64,000 bases of DNA from Nitrospirota bacterium. GTDB taxonomy: Bacteria; JACPQY01. The first letter of the stretch is position 1, and each line of letters starts with the position of its first letter. Under the pieces are notes generated by a model. That model made no database searches. It was not told the origin of the DNA and saw only the letters and a list, made by a program, of their open reading frames with translations. This document shows positions 52,600 to 59,657 of this stretch, piece by piece. The DNA is taken from contig JACPAV010000011.1 in the NCBI GenBank assembly GCA_016180645.1, positions 1 to 64,000 on the forward strand, in the 5' to 3' direction. The position numbers and the translations under genes are program-made.

Positions 52600-52740
52600 T
52601 TACCTCGCTTGCCGGAATCCATCGCCGGCGATCCGATTGATTTCGCTCGACCCTTCATCTACCATGCAAAAGTCAATGTTGCGCGCCCGATGAAAAAACT
52701 CCATCAGACCTCCCATCATCTTCCCTGAAGCCAGGCGAAG
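52600..52740 (-). pseudogene. Acyl-CoA dehydrogenase C-terminal remnant (tentative)
   Basis: About 46 codons read KMMGGLMEFFHRARNIDFCM then VDEGSSEINRIAGDGF. The EGSSEINRI segment resembles the EGTSEIQRI tail of acyl-CoA dehydrogenases. The frame is open further upstream, but there it is antisense to the ACT gene and reads as non-protein. The stop lies 2 nt before the ferredoxin start, so the piece looks like the 3' end of a former operon partner. The short match limits confidence. Confidence 0.4.
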
Positions 52741-52746
52741 GGGGCG

Positions 52747-53145
52747 ATGAAGGAAATCAGTCTCATCCTCAAGAACGTGCCGGGCCAGCTCGCCGAGGTG
52801 GCGGACATCTGCGCGGCCGAAGGTATCAACATCCGCGGCATGTGCGTCGCCGAGACCGAACATATTTCGCTTCTCCGGCTTGTGGTGGACGATCTGGACG
52901 CCGCCCACGATGCCTTGAAGGACCGCTTTCCGGTCGGAATCAAGGAGGTGGTCGAAGTGGAAGTGCCTAACAAGCCCGGAGCGCTTTCGAAGATCGCCAA
53001 GATTTTCGCGGAGGCCGGCGTGAACATCGATTATGCCTACGTCGCCGTCGCCCCGGACGGGAAGCGGGACACCCTGATCCTCCGGGTGGACAAGATCAAC
53101 ACCGCCGTCCAGACCCTCAAGGAGAAGCGCATTCGCGTTTATTGA
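52747..53145 (+). CDS. Tandem ACT-domain protein
   Basis: The product is 132 aa. Two ACT repeats: ISLILKNVPGQLAEVADICA...EGINIRG and EVEVPNKPGALSKIAKIFAE...GVNIDYAY. There is no catalytic domain, so it is a small-molecule (amino-acid) sensor, similar to stand-alone ACT proteins beside phenylacetate-CoA ligase or amino-acid genes. It converges with the core-MetE gene, overlapping its stop by 7 nt. Confidence 0.9.
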   Translation: MKEISLILKNVPGQLAEVADICAAEGINIRGMCVAETEHISLLRLVVDDLDAAHDALKDRFPVGIKEVVEVEVPNKPGALSKIAKIFAEAGVNIDYAYVAVAPDGKRDTLILRVDKINTAVQTLKEKRIRVY

Positions 53146-54170
53146 CGTCCTCCCTCTTTTCTGGGAGTGAGGTTCAGTTCCCGGCGGGCGCGCTTCGCGG
53201 CCGCGACCAGGACTTGCAGTTTTCCGATCGCTTCCTCCGTGGTGCGGGTCTTGAGTCCGCAATCGGGGTCGCACCAGACTTGCGCGGCCGGTACCGACTC
53301 CACGGCGGCCTTGATCCGGCTAAAGACAGCCTCCTCCGGATCGATCCGGTGCGAATGGGATTCCACCACGCCGAACGAGAGATCCTTCGAGAATGGATTC
53401 CGCCGGAACATGCCGATCAGGTCGAACCCGCTGTTCGTCATCTCCAGATCGAAGTTGTCCACCGGCACGTTGAGGAGCCCAGGGTAGATGAATTCGAATG
53501 CTCCGTAGCAGACGTGGGTGATAAAATAGGCCGGTAGGCCGTCCGTCACCACGTGCATGGCTTCAATGGCCATCGGGAGCTCCTCGGGGCGCGCGGAGAG
53601 CGCCGGCTCGTCGATCTGGATGATCTTCGCCCCCCCCCGGATGAGCTCCTCGACTTCTTTCCGGATCTCGCGCGCAAACGCCATGGCGGCGTCGCGGCGG
53701 CTTGGATAATATTCATCGAAGGACCAATCGGTCAGGGTGTAGGGCCCGGTGAGCATCCCCTTCACCGGCTTGGCCGTGAGGCCCTGGGCGAATTTCCACC
53801 AGCCCACGGTAATCGGTTTCTCCCAGCGGACCTCGCCCGTAATCACCGGCTTGTGGTAGTAGCGGTTCCCGTAGGACCGCACGAGTCCGCCCTTCTCCAT
53901 GCCACGCAGGTGCTCGGCGAAGTAGGCCACCATGTCCCCGCGGTACTGCTCACCATCCACCAGTACGTCGATCCCTATCTCCTCTTGCTTCTTGATCCAG
54001 TCGGCGGTGGCCTGCTGCTCCTTTTCCTCCACCTGCTTGGAGTCAACCTCGCCTTTGAGCGCCTTCGATTTGATTTTCTTGAGTTCCTCGGGGCGGGGGA
54101 AACTTCCGACGGAGGTCGTGGGCAGGAGGGGCAGCTCAATCCCCAGCTTCTTGAGCTTTTCGGGAGGCAT
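53139..54170 (-). CDS. Core-MetE methionine synthase-like protein, zinc ligands intact
   Basis: The product is 343 aa, the catalytic half of cobalamin-independent methionine synthase without the N-terminal domain. TTSVGSFPRPEELKK and IDEPALSARPEELP are present. Zinc ligands are His219 and Cys221 (FITHVCYGAF), Glu243 (FDLEMTNSG) and Cys304 (CDPDCGLKTR). Such short forms (Mes families) use methyl donors other than folate. It is the downstream member of a coupled pair (1-nt overlap), with FolC encoded just upstream. Confidence 0.88.
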   Translation of the reverse strand: MPPEKLKKLGIELPLLPTTSVGSFPRPEELKKIKSKALKGEVDSKQVEEKEQQATADWIKKQEEIGIDVLVDGEQYRGDMVAYFAEHLRGMEKGGLVRSYGNRYYHKPVITGEVRWEKPITVGWWKFAQGLTAKPVKGMLTGPYTLTDWSFDEYYPSRRDAAMAFAREIRKEVEELIRGGAKIIQIDEPALSARPEELPMAIEAMHVVTDGLPAYFITHVCYGAFEFIYPGLLNVPVDNFDLEMTNSGFDLIGMFRRNPFSKDLSFGVVESHSHRIDPEEAVFSRIKAAVESVPAAQVWCDPDCGLKTRTTEEAIGKLQVLVAAAKRARRELNLTPRKEGGRQ

Positions 54171-55141
54171 CAGTCGGTCCCCTTCAGCAGGGTTCGAACC
54201 TCGTTCATCAGGTTCAGCTTCTGCTCGGCCCGGTCCCGCGGCAGGAACTCAAGTCCACAGGACGTGGTCAGGAACAGCGGACCGGAGCGCACCTTCGCCG
54301 CGATCTCACTCAACAGGTCGGCGATCTTCCGCGGATTTTCCAGTCGGGTGTTTCGCCCATCCAGGAGCCCCGCGGCCAGGCCTTTCGGGCACCCCGTGCT
54401 CTTGATTTCCTGAACCAGCCTCGGGCTGTAGCAAAAATCCACACAGAGCACATCCACATCGAGCTCCTGGAGCGCCCCCCAGAGAGAAGCGCAGTTTCCG
54501 AAATACACGGCGAAAATGATTTTGGCTTTTCCCTTCGCGGAGACGATCGGTTTGAACAGGGCTTTGTACCGGCGGATGTCCACGTCCTTTTTTGCCAGGG
54601 ACGGCTCTTCCACCTGGATCCACTCGGCCCCGGCATCCGCCAGGGCGCGGACCTCCGCGGCTACGGGTTTCGCAAGAATCTCGGCCGCGTCTTCGATGTT
54701 CTCAAACGTGGGGGACTTCCAGATGGAATGATGAGCCAACGTCAACGGACCCATCACCACGGGCTTCACGGGGGTGTGCGTGAGGGAGCGAGCATACACG
54801 TATTCCTCTTTGAGACGCGACGCGCCGCTGATGGTTCGCGAATTCAGGATCGGCTGTCGGATGTAGAAGTTGGTATCAAAGTACCGGAGGAGGCCGTTGA
54901 CCTCAATGCCGTCCCTATCTCTCAATAGGTGCGAAATGGGATCTGTCCAACGAATGAGACCATCCGTGGCCAAGTCCAGTCCCGTCTTGTCCTGCTCCAT
55001 GATGGCTTCCAATACCGCCAAGTCCTGGGAGGCTCGAAGGTCCTCGACCGTCTTGATCCCCCTCTCCCACTGCTCGTGGGTCCGTCGAAGGCCTTGAAGG
55101 CGCACGGAATCCCCAACCCGGGGATAACTCGAATGACTCAT
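54170..55141 (-). CDS. Core-MetE paralogue lacking most zinc ligands
   Basis: The product is 323 aa (ATG 55141; ATG 55156 possible). Same barrel as its neighbour: VRLQGLRRTHEQW, PVVMGPLTLAHHS, WIQVEEPSL and TTSCGLEFLPR. The ligand positions read IIFAVYFGNC: Ala for His, Tyr for Cys, and Asp where the Glu is expected (CVDFCYS); only the last Cys remains. It may be a non-catalytic partner or act on another methyl carrier. It ends on the first base of the next gene. Confidence 0.85.
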   Translation of the reverse strand: MSHSSYPRVGDSVRLQGLRRTHEQWERGIKTVEDLRASQDLAVLEAIMEQDKTGLDLATDGLIRWTDPISHLLRDRDGIEVNGLLRYFDTNFYIRQPILNSRTISGASRLKEEYVYARSLTHTPVKPVVMGPLTLAHHSIWKSPTFENIEDAAEILAKPVAAEVRALADAGAEWIQVEEPSLAKKDVDIRRYKALFKPIVSAKGKAKIIFAVYFGNCASLWGALQELDVDVLCVDFCYSPRLVQEIKSTGCPKGLAAGLLDGRNTRLENPRKIADLLSEIAAKVRSGPLFLTTSCGLEFLPRDRAEQKLNLMNEVRTLLKGTD

Positions 55142-55193
55142 GGTTTGGATTCTCATGGGCGGCGCGGGAATGTAGCATACGACCCTCAGGGGG

Positions 55194-56462
55194 TCAAACA
55201 AAGATGGGAACGGGTATTCGAAAATGGCGATAGGCCCGCGCCACGAGCGTGTGCGAGCCGGTCACAATGACCGGATCTTTCGCCGGTGCGATCAGCCCAC
55301 TTCGATCAAAGGCACGGGTGGAATCCGGTTCGACAACCGCCGGAATACCCAGATCGGAGGCCAAGGCACGCAACGTGTTCGGCTCATGCGCGCGTTCGGC
55401 GTCGGTCGCCCTGGTGAGTACCAGCGAGCCCGCCCACGGCCGCAGAGCGGCCAGAACACCTGCCGCATCCTTGGTGCGAAGCAGAGAGAGCACCACCACC
55501 GGCGCCTTTTGAGGGTATCGGGATTGAAAGACCTCCCGGAGCGCCCGCACGGCGTGTGGATTATGGGCCACATCCAGGAGCCAGGGTCTACCGCGCCTCC
55601 GCACCCACTGGCCTCTGCCGGGCCAGCAGCACCGGGAGAGACCTCGCTGGATCGTCTCCCAGGGAAGATGCAGATCGGCCGCTTCCAATGCCGACACGGC
55701 CAGCACCACGTTTCCCGCGAAGGATCGGCCGGAGAAAACGCTTCGCAGTCGCCTGCCACGAAAAGTCAGAGATGAACCCCCTTCGTATCGCCACTCCCGT
55801 CCCTCCCGCGGGACCATGAGCGGAACGCTACACGCCGCCGACCGCCGACGGAACGGCACGCGCGGTTCCGCTGCCACGGCGGGAGCCCCTGGCTTGATGA
55901 TCATCGCCTTCTCGGCGGCCACGGCCTCCAGCGAACGGCCAAGCCATTCGGTGTGGTCCAGTCCGATCGGAGTCAGAACGGAGACGCAGGGTTGGACCAC
56001 GTTGGTGGCATCCAAACGCCCGCCCATTCCCGTCTCAATCACGGCAAAGTCCACTTCCTCCGAATCGAAATAGAGGAAGGCCGCGACGGTGAGAAATTCA
56101 AAATGCGTCAGCTCAAACGGAGAGGGCCTTCGAAGCGCGTTCCTCACGCGCTCCCCCATTTGGGCAAACACGCTCCCGCGAATCATGGCGCCGTCCACGC
56201 GGATGCGCTCCCGGACGTCCAGGAAATGGGGCGAGGTGTAGAGCCCCACTCGATAGCCTGCCGCGCGGAGAATGGAAGAGAGCAGCGCACAGGTTGACCC
56301 TTTTCCATTCGTACCGGCTACATGGAACACCTTCAGCCGGGAATGAGGGTTTCCAAGCCTTTCCAAGGCTCGGCGGGTAGGACCCAGCCCGAGCCTGATC
56401 CGGAAAGGATCGAGCCCCTCAAGAAAACGCTGGAGATCAGCCCCTCGGCGGAATGTAACCAT
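55194..56462 (-). CDS. folC: Folylpolyglutamate/dihydrofolate synthase
   Basis: The product is 422 aa. P-loop VAGTNGKGSTCALLSSIL, SPHFLDVRERIRVDG, omega-loop-type DFAVIETGMGGRLDATN and LTPIGLDHTEWLG (metal His), then LLDVAHNPHAVRAL. It adds glutamate to folates. It lies between acylphosphatase and the MetE-like pair, 52 nt from the latter, so a methyl/folate link is possible. Confidence 0.93.
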   Translation of the reverse strand: MVTFRRGADLQRFLEGLDPFRIRLGLGPTRRALERLGNPHSRLKVFHVAGTNGKGSTCALLSSILRAAGYRVGLYTSPHFLDVRERIRVDGAMIRGSVFAQMGERVRNALRRPSPFELTHFEFLTVAAFLYFDSEEVDFAVIETGMGGRLDATNVVQPCVSVLTPIGLDHTEWLGRSLEAVAAEKAMIIKPGAPAVAAEPRVPFRRRSAACSVPLMVPREGREWRYEGGSSLTFRGRRLRSVFSGRSFAGNVVLAVSALEAADLHLPWETIQRGLSRCCWPGRGQWVRRRGRPWLLDVAHNPHAVRALREVFQSRYPQKAPVVVLSLLRTKDAAGVLAALRPWAGSLVLTRATDAERAHEPNTLRALASDLGIPAVVEPDSTRAFDRSGLIAPAKDPVIVTGSHTLVARAYRHFRIPVPIFV

Positions 56463-56479
56463 GTGGAGATGTATTTATG

Positions 56480-56605
56480 GAGTCATCGCGTCACGTCATC
56501 ATGTGTTCATGTCGTCATGTAGTCATCGCTCTTCCCACATGAATCCATGATTCCATGATCACATGTTTCCATTCCTCCATGACCCCATGATCACATTCCT
56601 ACATT
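56480..56605. repeat. Octamer degenerate tandem array
   Basis: Two runs of 8-bp units: gagtcatc, gcgtcacg, tcatcatg, tgttcatg, tcgtcatg, tagtcatc (56480-56527), and aatccatg, attccatg, atcacatg, tttccatt, cctccatg, accccatg, atcacatt, cctacatt (56542-56605). They fill the acylphosphatase-folC junction. Confidence 0.88.
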
Positions 56606-56886
56606 CGCTCGTCGTACCGGATCTCGAACGACGGGAAGATGCCGGCGTATGGTTCCTCCCGGATTTCGCAAGACGCGACTCTTGCCGCCGGCGGCCCCTT
56701 CCGGCACCAATCTCGAAACAAGGCGAGCGCCTCCTCCGCCCCTTCGGCCAGGATCTCCACGCTGCCGTCCTCCTTGTTCTTCACCCATCCGGTGAGATTC
56801 TGGGCCTGCGCCTCACGCAACGTGGCCCATCGGAAATTGACCCCCTGAACCCGGCCGCGCACAATAACGTGCAAGCGCTTATTCAC
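56599..56886 (-). CDS. acyP: Acylphosphatase
   Basis: The product is 95 aa. RLHVIVRGRVQGVNFRWATL has the phosphate loop and catalytic Arg (GRVQGVxFR) and NLTGWVKNKEDGSVEILAEG has the catalytic Asn. It hydrolyses acyl phosphates. Its stop is built from the octamer array. Confidence 0.95.
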   Translation of the reverse strand: MNKRLHVIVRGRVQGVNFRWATLREAQAQNLTGWVKNKEDGSVEILAEGAEEALALFRDWCRKGPPAARVASCEIREEPYAGIFPSFEIRYDERM

Positions 56887-56899
56887 TCTCGGGCGAGTT

Positions 56900-58195
56900 C
56901 TAAATCACGCCTTCGCTTCGAAGCGAGGCGATCTCGTCCTCGGAAAGGCCAAGGAGGGAGGACAGAATCGAACCGGTATCCTGGCCCAGATCCGGGTGAG
57001 CACGGCCCACGGACGGCGGCGTCTTCTCCAGCTTGAGGGGATTCCCCGGAATGCGGATCGTCCCGAGACGGGAATGAGACACCTCTTGGAGCATATCCCG
57101 ACTCTGAAGCTGCACGTCCTGGTTCACTTCGTCGAAATCCATGACCGGAGTACACGGCACCCCCTCCTTCCGAAGGGCCTCTACCGCATCGCGGGTCGTC
57201 CGGCTTTCGAACCATTTGGCCGCCAGGCCGACGCCCCGTTTCCAGTTTCGAATGCGCTGGACGATATTTTCAAAATCGGGGCCCCCGAGCTCCGGATCCC
57301 CCAAGGCCCGCACGACGCCGCGCCACTGCTCTTCCGTAAAGGCCACCATCGCCAGATGGCCGTCCTGCGTCTTGTAGGAATTCCAAAAAACCATCCTGCG
57401 ATTTTCATCGGAAAGCAGCTGGTCCACCGTGGTCTTCCCGAGGAACGAATCGACCGCCTCACGCATGTCTTCCATCGTCCGTCGCGTGAGCGCGCGGTAG
57501 TTGTGGATGTACATCACATCCTGCATGGAGAGATCGACCAGTTGCCCCACGCCCGTCCGCTCCCGCGCAAAGAGGGCCGATGCCAGACCGAGCGCCCCAT
57601 ACGCCCCGGCGACAAGATCACCGAACATCACTTTCGGAGGCACACCCGGCTGCTCCAACGCCGCCATGATCCCACCGGAAGCCTGGGCAATGAGGTCGAA
57701 CGCCGGATAGCTCTGCAAAGGACCGGATCGGCCGAACCCTGAAATGGCGAGGTAGATCAATTTCGGCTGAAGCTTCGAGAGCACCCCGTATCCCAGCTCC
57801 AGCTTGTCCATCGTGCCGGGTGTGAAATTCTCCACCAGGGCATCCGATTTGCGGATCAACTTCTTGAAAAGATCCTTCCCCTTTTCATTCTTCAAATTGA
57901 GCGTGAGGCCCTTTTTATTGCGATGAACGATGGAGAGCGTCTTCTCCACGCCAGGGATCATCATCGACATCAGGCGCAGGGCTTCCCCCTGGGGCGGTTC
58001 GATCTTGATGACCTCGGCGCCCAGATCGGCAAGGAGTTGGGTCGCGCGCGGACCGGATAGGAACTGACTCAGATCGAGGATTCGAATTCCGCTGAAAGCC
58101 CCGGGCTGAAGTCCGGGCAGAGCATCTGGAACCGTGGGTGTGGTGGACCGGGGTTTCTTGGCTGCTCTGGCGGACCCCAGCCGTTTCCGGCTCAA
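56900..58195 (-). CDS. CaiB/BaiF family III CoA-transferase
   Basis: The product is 431 aa from TTG 58195, which overlaps the upstream stop as TTGA and has AAGGAG about 12 nt before it. Motifs: ILDLSQFLSGPRATQLLADL, GAEVIKIEPP, LVENFTPGTMDKLELGYG, ISGFGRSGPLQSYPAFDLIA and FGDLVAGAYGALGL (catalytic Asp). It moves CoA between carboxylic acids. About 25 low-complexity basic residues precede the fold. It is translationally coupled to the epimerase gene upstream. Confidence 0.9.
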   Translation of the reverse strand: MSRKRLGSARAAKKPRSTTPTVPDALPGLQPGAFSGIRILDLSQFLSGPRATQLLADLGAEVIKIEPPQGEALRLMSMMIPGVEKTLSIVHRNKKGLTLNLKNEKGKDLFKKLIRKSDALVENFTPGTMDKLELGYGVLSKLQPKLIYLAISGFGRSGPLQSYPAFDLIAQASGGIMAALEQPGVPPKVMFGDLVAGAYGALGLASALFARERTGVGQLVDLSMQDVMYIHNYRALTRRTMEDMREAVDSFLGKTTVDQLLSDENRRMVFWNSYKTQDGHLAMVAFTEEQWRGVVRALGDPELGGPDFENIVQRIRNWKRGVGLAAKWFESRTTRDAVEALRKEGVPCTPVMDFDEVNQDVQLQSRDMLQEVSHSRLGTIRIPGNPLKLEKTPPSVGRAHPDLGQDTGSILSSLLGLSEDEIASLRSEGVI

Positions 58196-59232
58196 ATCCA
58201 GCCTTGCTCCTTGTACCACAGGAGCGTATCGCGAATGCCTTGGTGCGCATCGGGATACTCGAATTGAAAACCGAGGGCCTGTAATTTCCGGATGTCGTAC
58301 ACCACGTCCAGCCCAAGGTATTCCAGGGGATCCCGCTCGATGGGAGGCCGTGTGTGAGTCACATGCTTGGCGAAGAAACCCGTAATGTTCGCCGCCAAGA
58401 TGCCGAGTGTCTTCACGACCCCCACGGGGATGGGGGGTAGGGCGCTGAATTTGTGTCCCATCACTTCGGCTACGTGCCGGAAATACTCGAGCGTGGGCAT
58501 CGGGTTCGGGTCCGTCGTGTTGTAGGCTTGGTTGACCGCTTCCGGCCTTTGAGACAGAAAAAAGGCCGAGCGGCAGACATCCCGGACATGAATAAATGGA
58601 ATTCGGAAGGTGAAATTTCGCGGGATCTGAACGCGCTTCATCTTGGCCGGCTGCATCAGGAACATCCCCCCGCCGTACACCGCGCGCGGGCCGTACACGG
58701 TGGTGGGTCGGATCGACGTACAGGCCAGCTTGTGCTTTTCGTAATAGGAGTGCACAAGCTCCTCCTGCATCCATTTCGTTTTGAGATAGTTGTTCGAGGG
58801 GACTTTCGGATCGTCCTCCTTGATCGGTTTTCCACTCAGACTCTTCAAATCGTACGACCCACCCGCGCCCCAGTTCATGAATCGCTTGACGCTGCCGTTT
58901 TCGAGGAGGGTGTCCAGGAGGTTCCGAGTGCCTTCTACGTTTACCCGGTGCAAGGCCTCATAGGGCGCCGTGTAGTCGAAGATGGCGGCGATATGAAACA
59001 CGACGTCGATTCCGCCGGTGAGCCCCTTGAGCGTGTCCTTGCGAGTGAGATCGGCTCCGACCACTTCCACGCCCGCCTTTCGGATGACGCTGGGGAACCG
59101 ACCACGAACACGATCGTCTTTCTCCAAGGCGGAAGGAAGATCCGTTGCCCGAACTTCGAATTTGTTCTCGCGGAGAATCTCCACCATGTGGGTGCCCATG
59201 AAACCCGAGGCACCCGTGACCAAAGCTTTCAT
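58192..59232 (-). CDS. NAD-dependent epimerase/3-beta-HSD-like dehydrogenase
   Basis: The product is 346 aa. Rossmann start KALVTGASGFMGTHMVEIL, VVFHIAAIFDY, catalytic Tyr-x3-Lys in NNYLKTKW and SIRPTTVYGPRAVYGGG; a membrane-facing stretch (VGVVKTLGILAANITGFF) recalls 3-beta-hydroxysteroid dehydrogenase/sterol C4-type members. The substrate is probably a lipid or steroid-like alcohol. Together with the coupled CoA-transferase this suggests side-chain or isoprenoid acid metabolism; that is inference. Confidence 0.88.
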   Translation of the reverse strand: MKALVTGASGFMGTHMVEILRENKFEVRATDLPSALEKDDRVRGRFPSVIRKAGVEVVGADLTRKDTLKGLTGGIDVVFHIAAIFDYTAPYEALHRVNVEGTRNLLDTLLENGSVKRFMNWGAGGSYDLKSLSGKPIKEDDPKVPSNNYLKTKWMQEELVHSYYEKHKLACTSIRPTTVYGPRAVYGGGMFLMQPAKMKRVQIPRNFTFRIPFIHVRDVCRSAFFLSQRPEAVNQAYNTTDPNPMPTLEYFRHVAEVMGHKFSALPPIPVGVVKTLGILAANITGFFAKHVTHTRPPIERDPLEYLGLDVVYDIRKLQALGFQFEYPDAHQGIRDTLLWYKEQGWI

Positions 59233-59336
59233 ATGTGGGCGGCATTGTAGACATATTCTTCGAGAGAATCCAATGAGCGAATTTGATGGGGCCCCGCGTT
59301 CGATGCTACCTTGAAATCCGCCCTTAGCCGCAACCC

Positions 59337-59620
59337 ATGAATGTGCTGTTTCTCCAGGATTCCGGCCTGAACGAGTCTCTGGCACTTACGGAACTCTCGG
59401 CGTACCTCCAATCGCATGGCCACCGACGGTCGATAGATGGATTCCTCTTCTGGAACGAATCGCCCCCCACTTTCCTCCACTCCTCGCGCGGCCCGCGCTT
59501 CTGGCCGCCATGATCCATGAAAAACGGTTTTCCGGCATCGGCCTGCTCGACGGATTCCGCTACTATTGGAACGTCGGCTCCCCCACAACCCGCACCTCGA
59601 ACTTTCCCAGCCTGATTTGA
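59337..59620 (+). pseudogene. B12-binding/radical-SAM-type gene relic
   Basis: ATG 59337 opens MNVLFLQDSGLNESLALTEL and continues SAYLQSHGHRR, a typical start of cobalamin-binding radical SAM proteins, then loses sense and stops at 59513. A second piece from 59510 (GIGLLDGFRYYWNVGSP) stops at 59620. No CxxxCxxC follows before the next gene. So it is the 5' end of a decayed gene. Confidence 0.45.
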
Positions 59621-59657
59621 TCTACAACCTCGGCAAAGCCGGGGCGTGGAGCTTGCC

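Noticed and set aside
56480-56605. CRISPR or protein-coding repeat
   Set aside because: 8-bp units without spacers and without a consistent frame.
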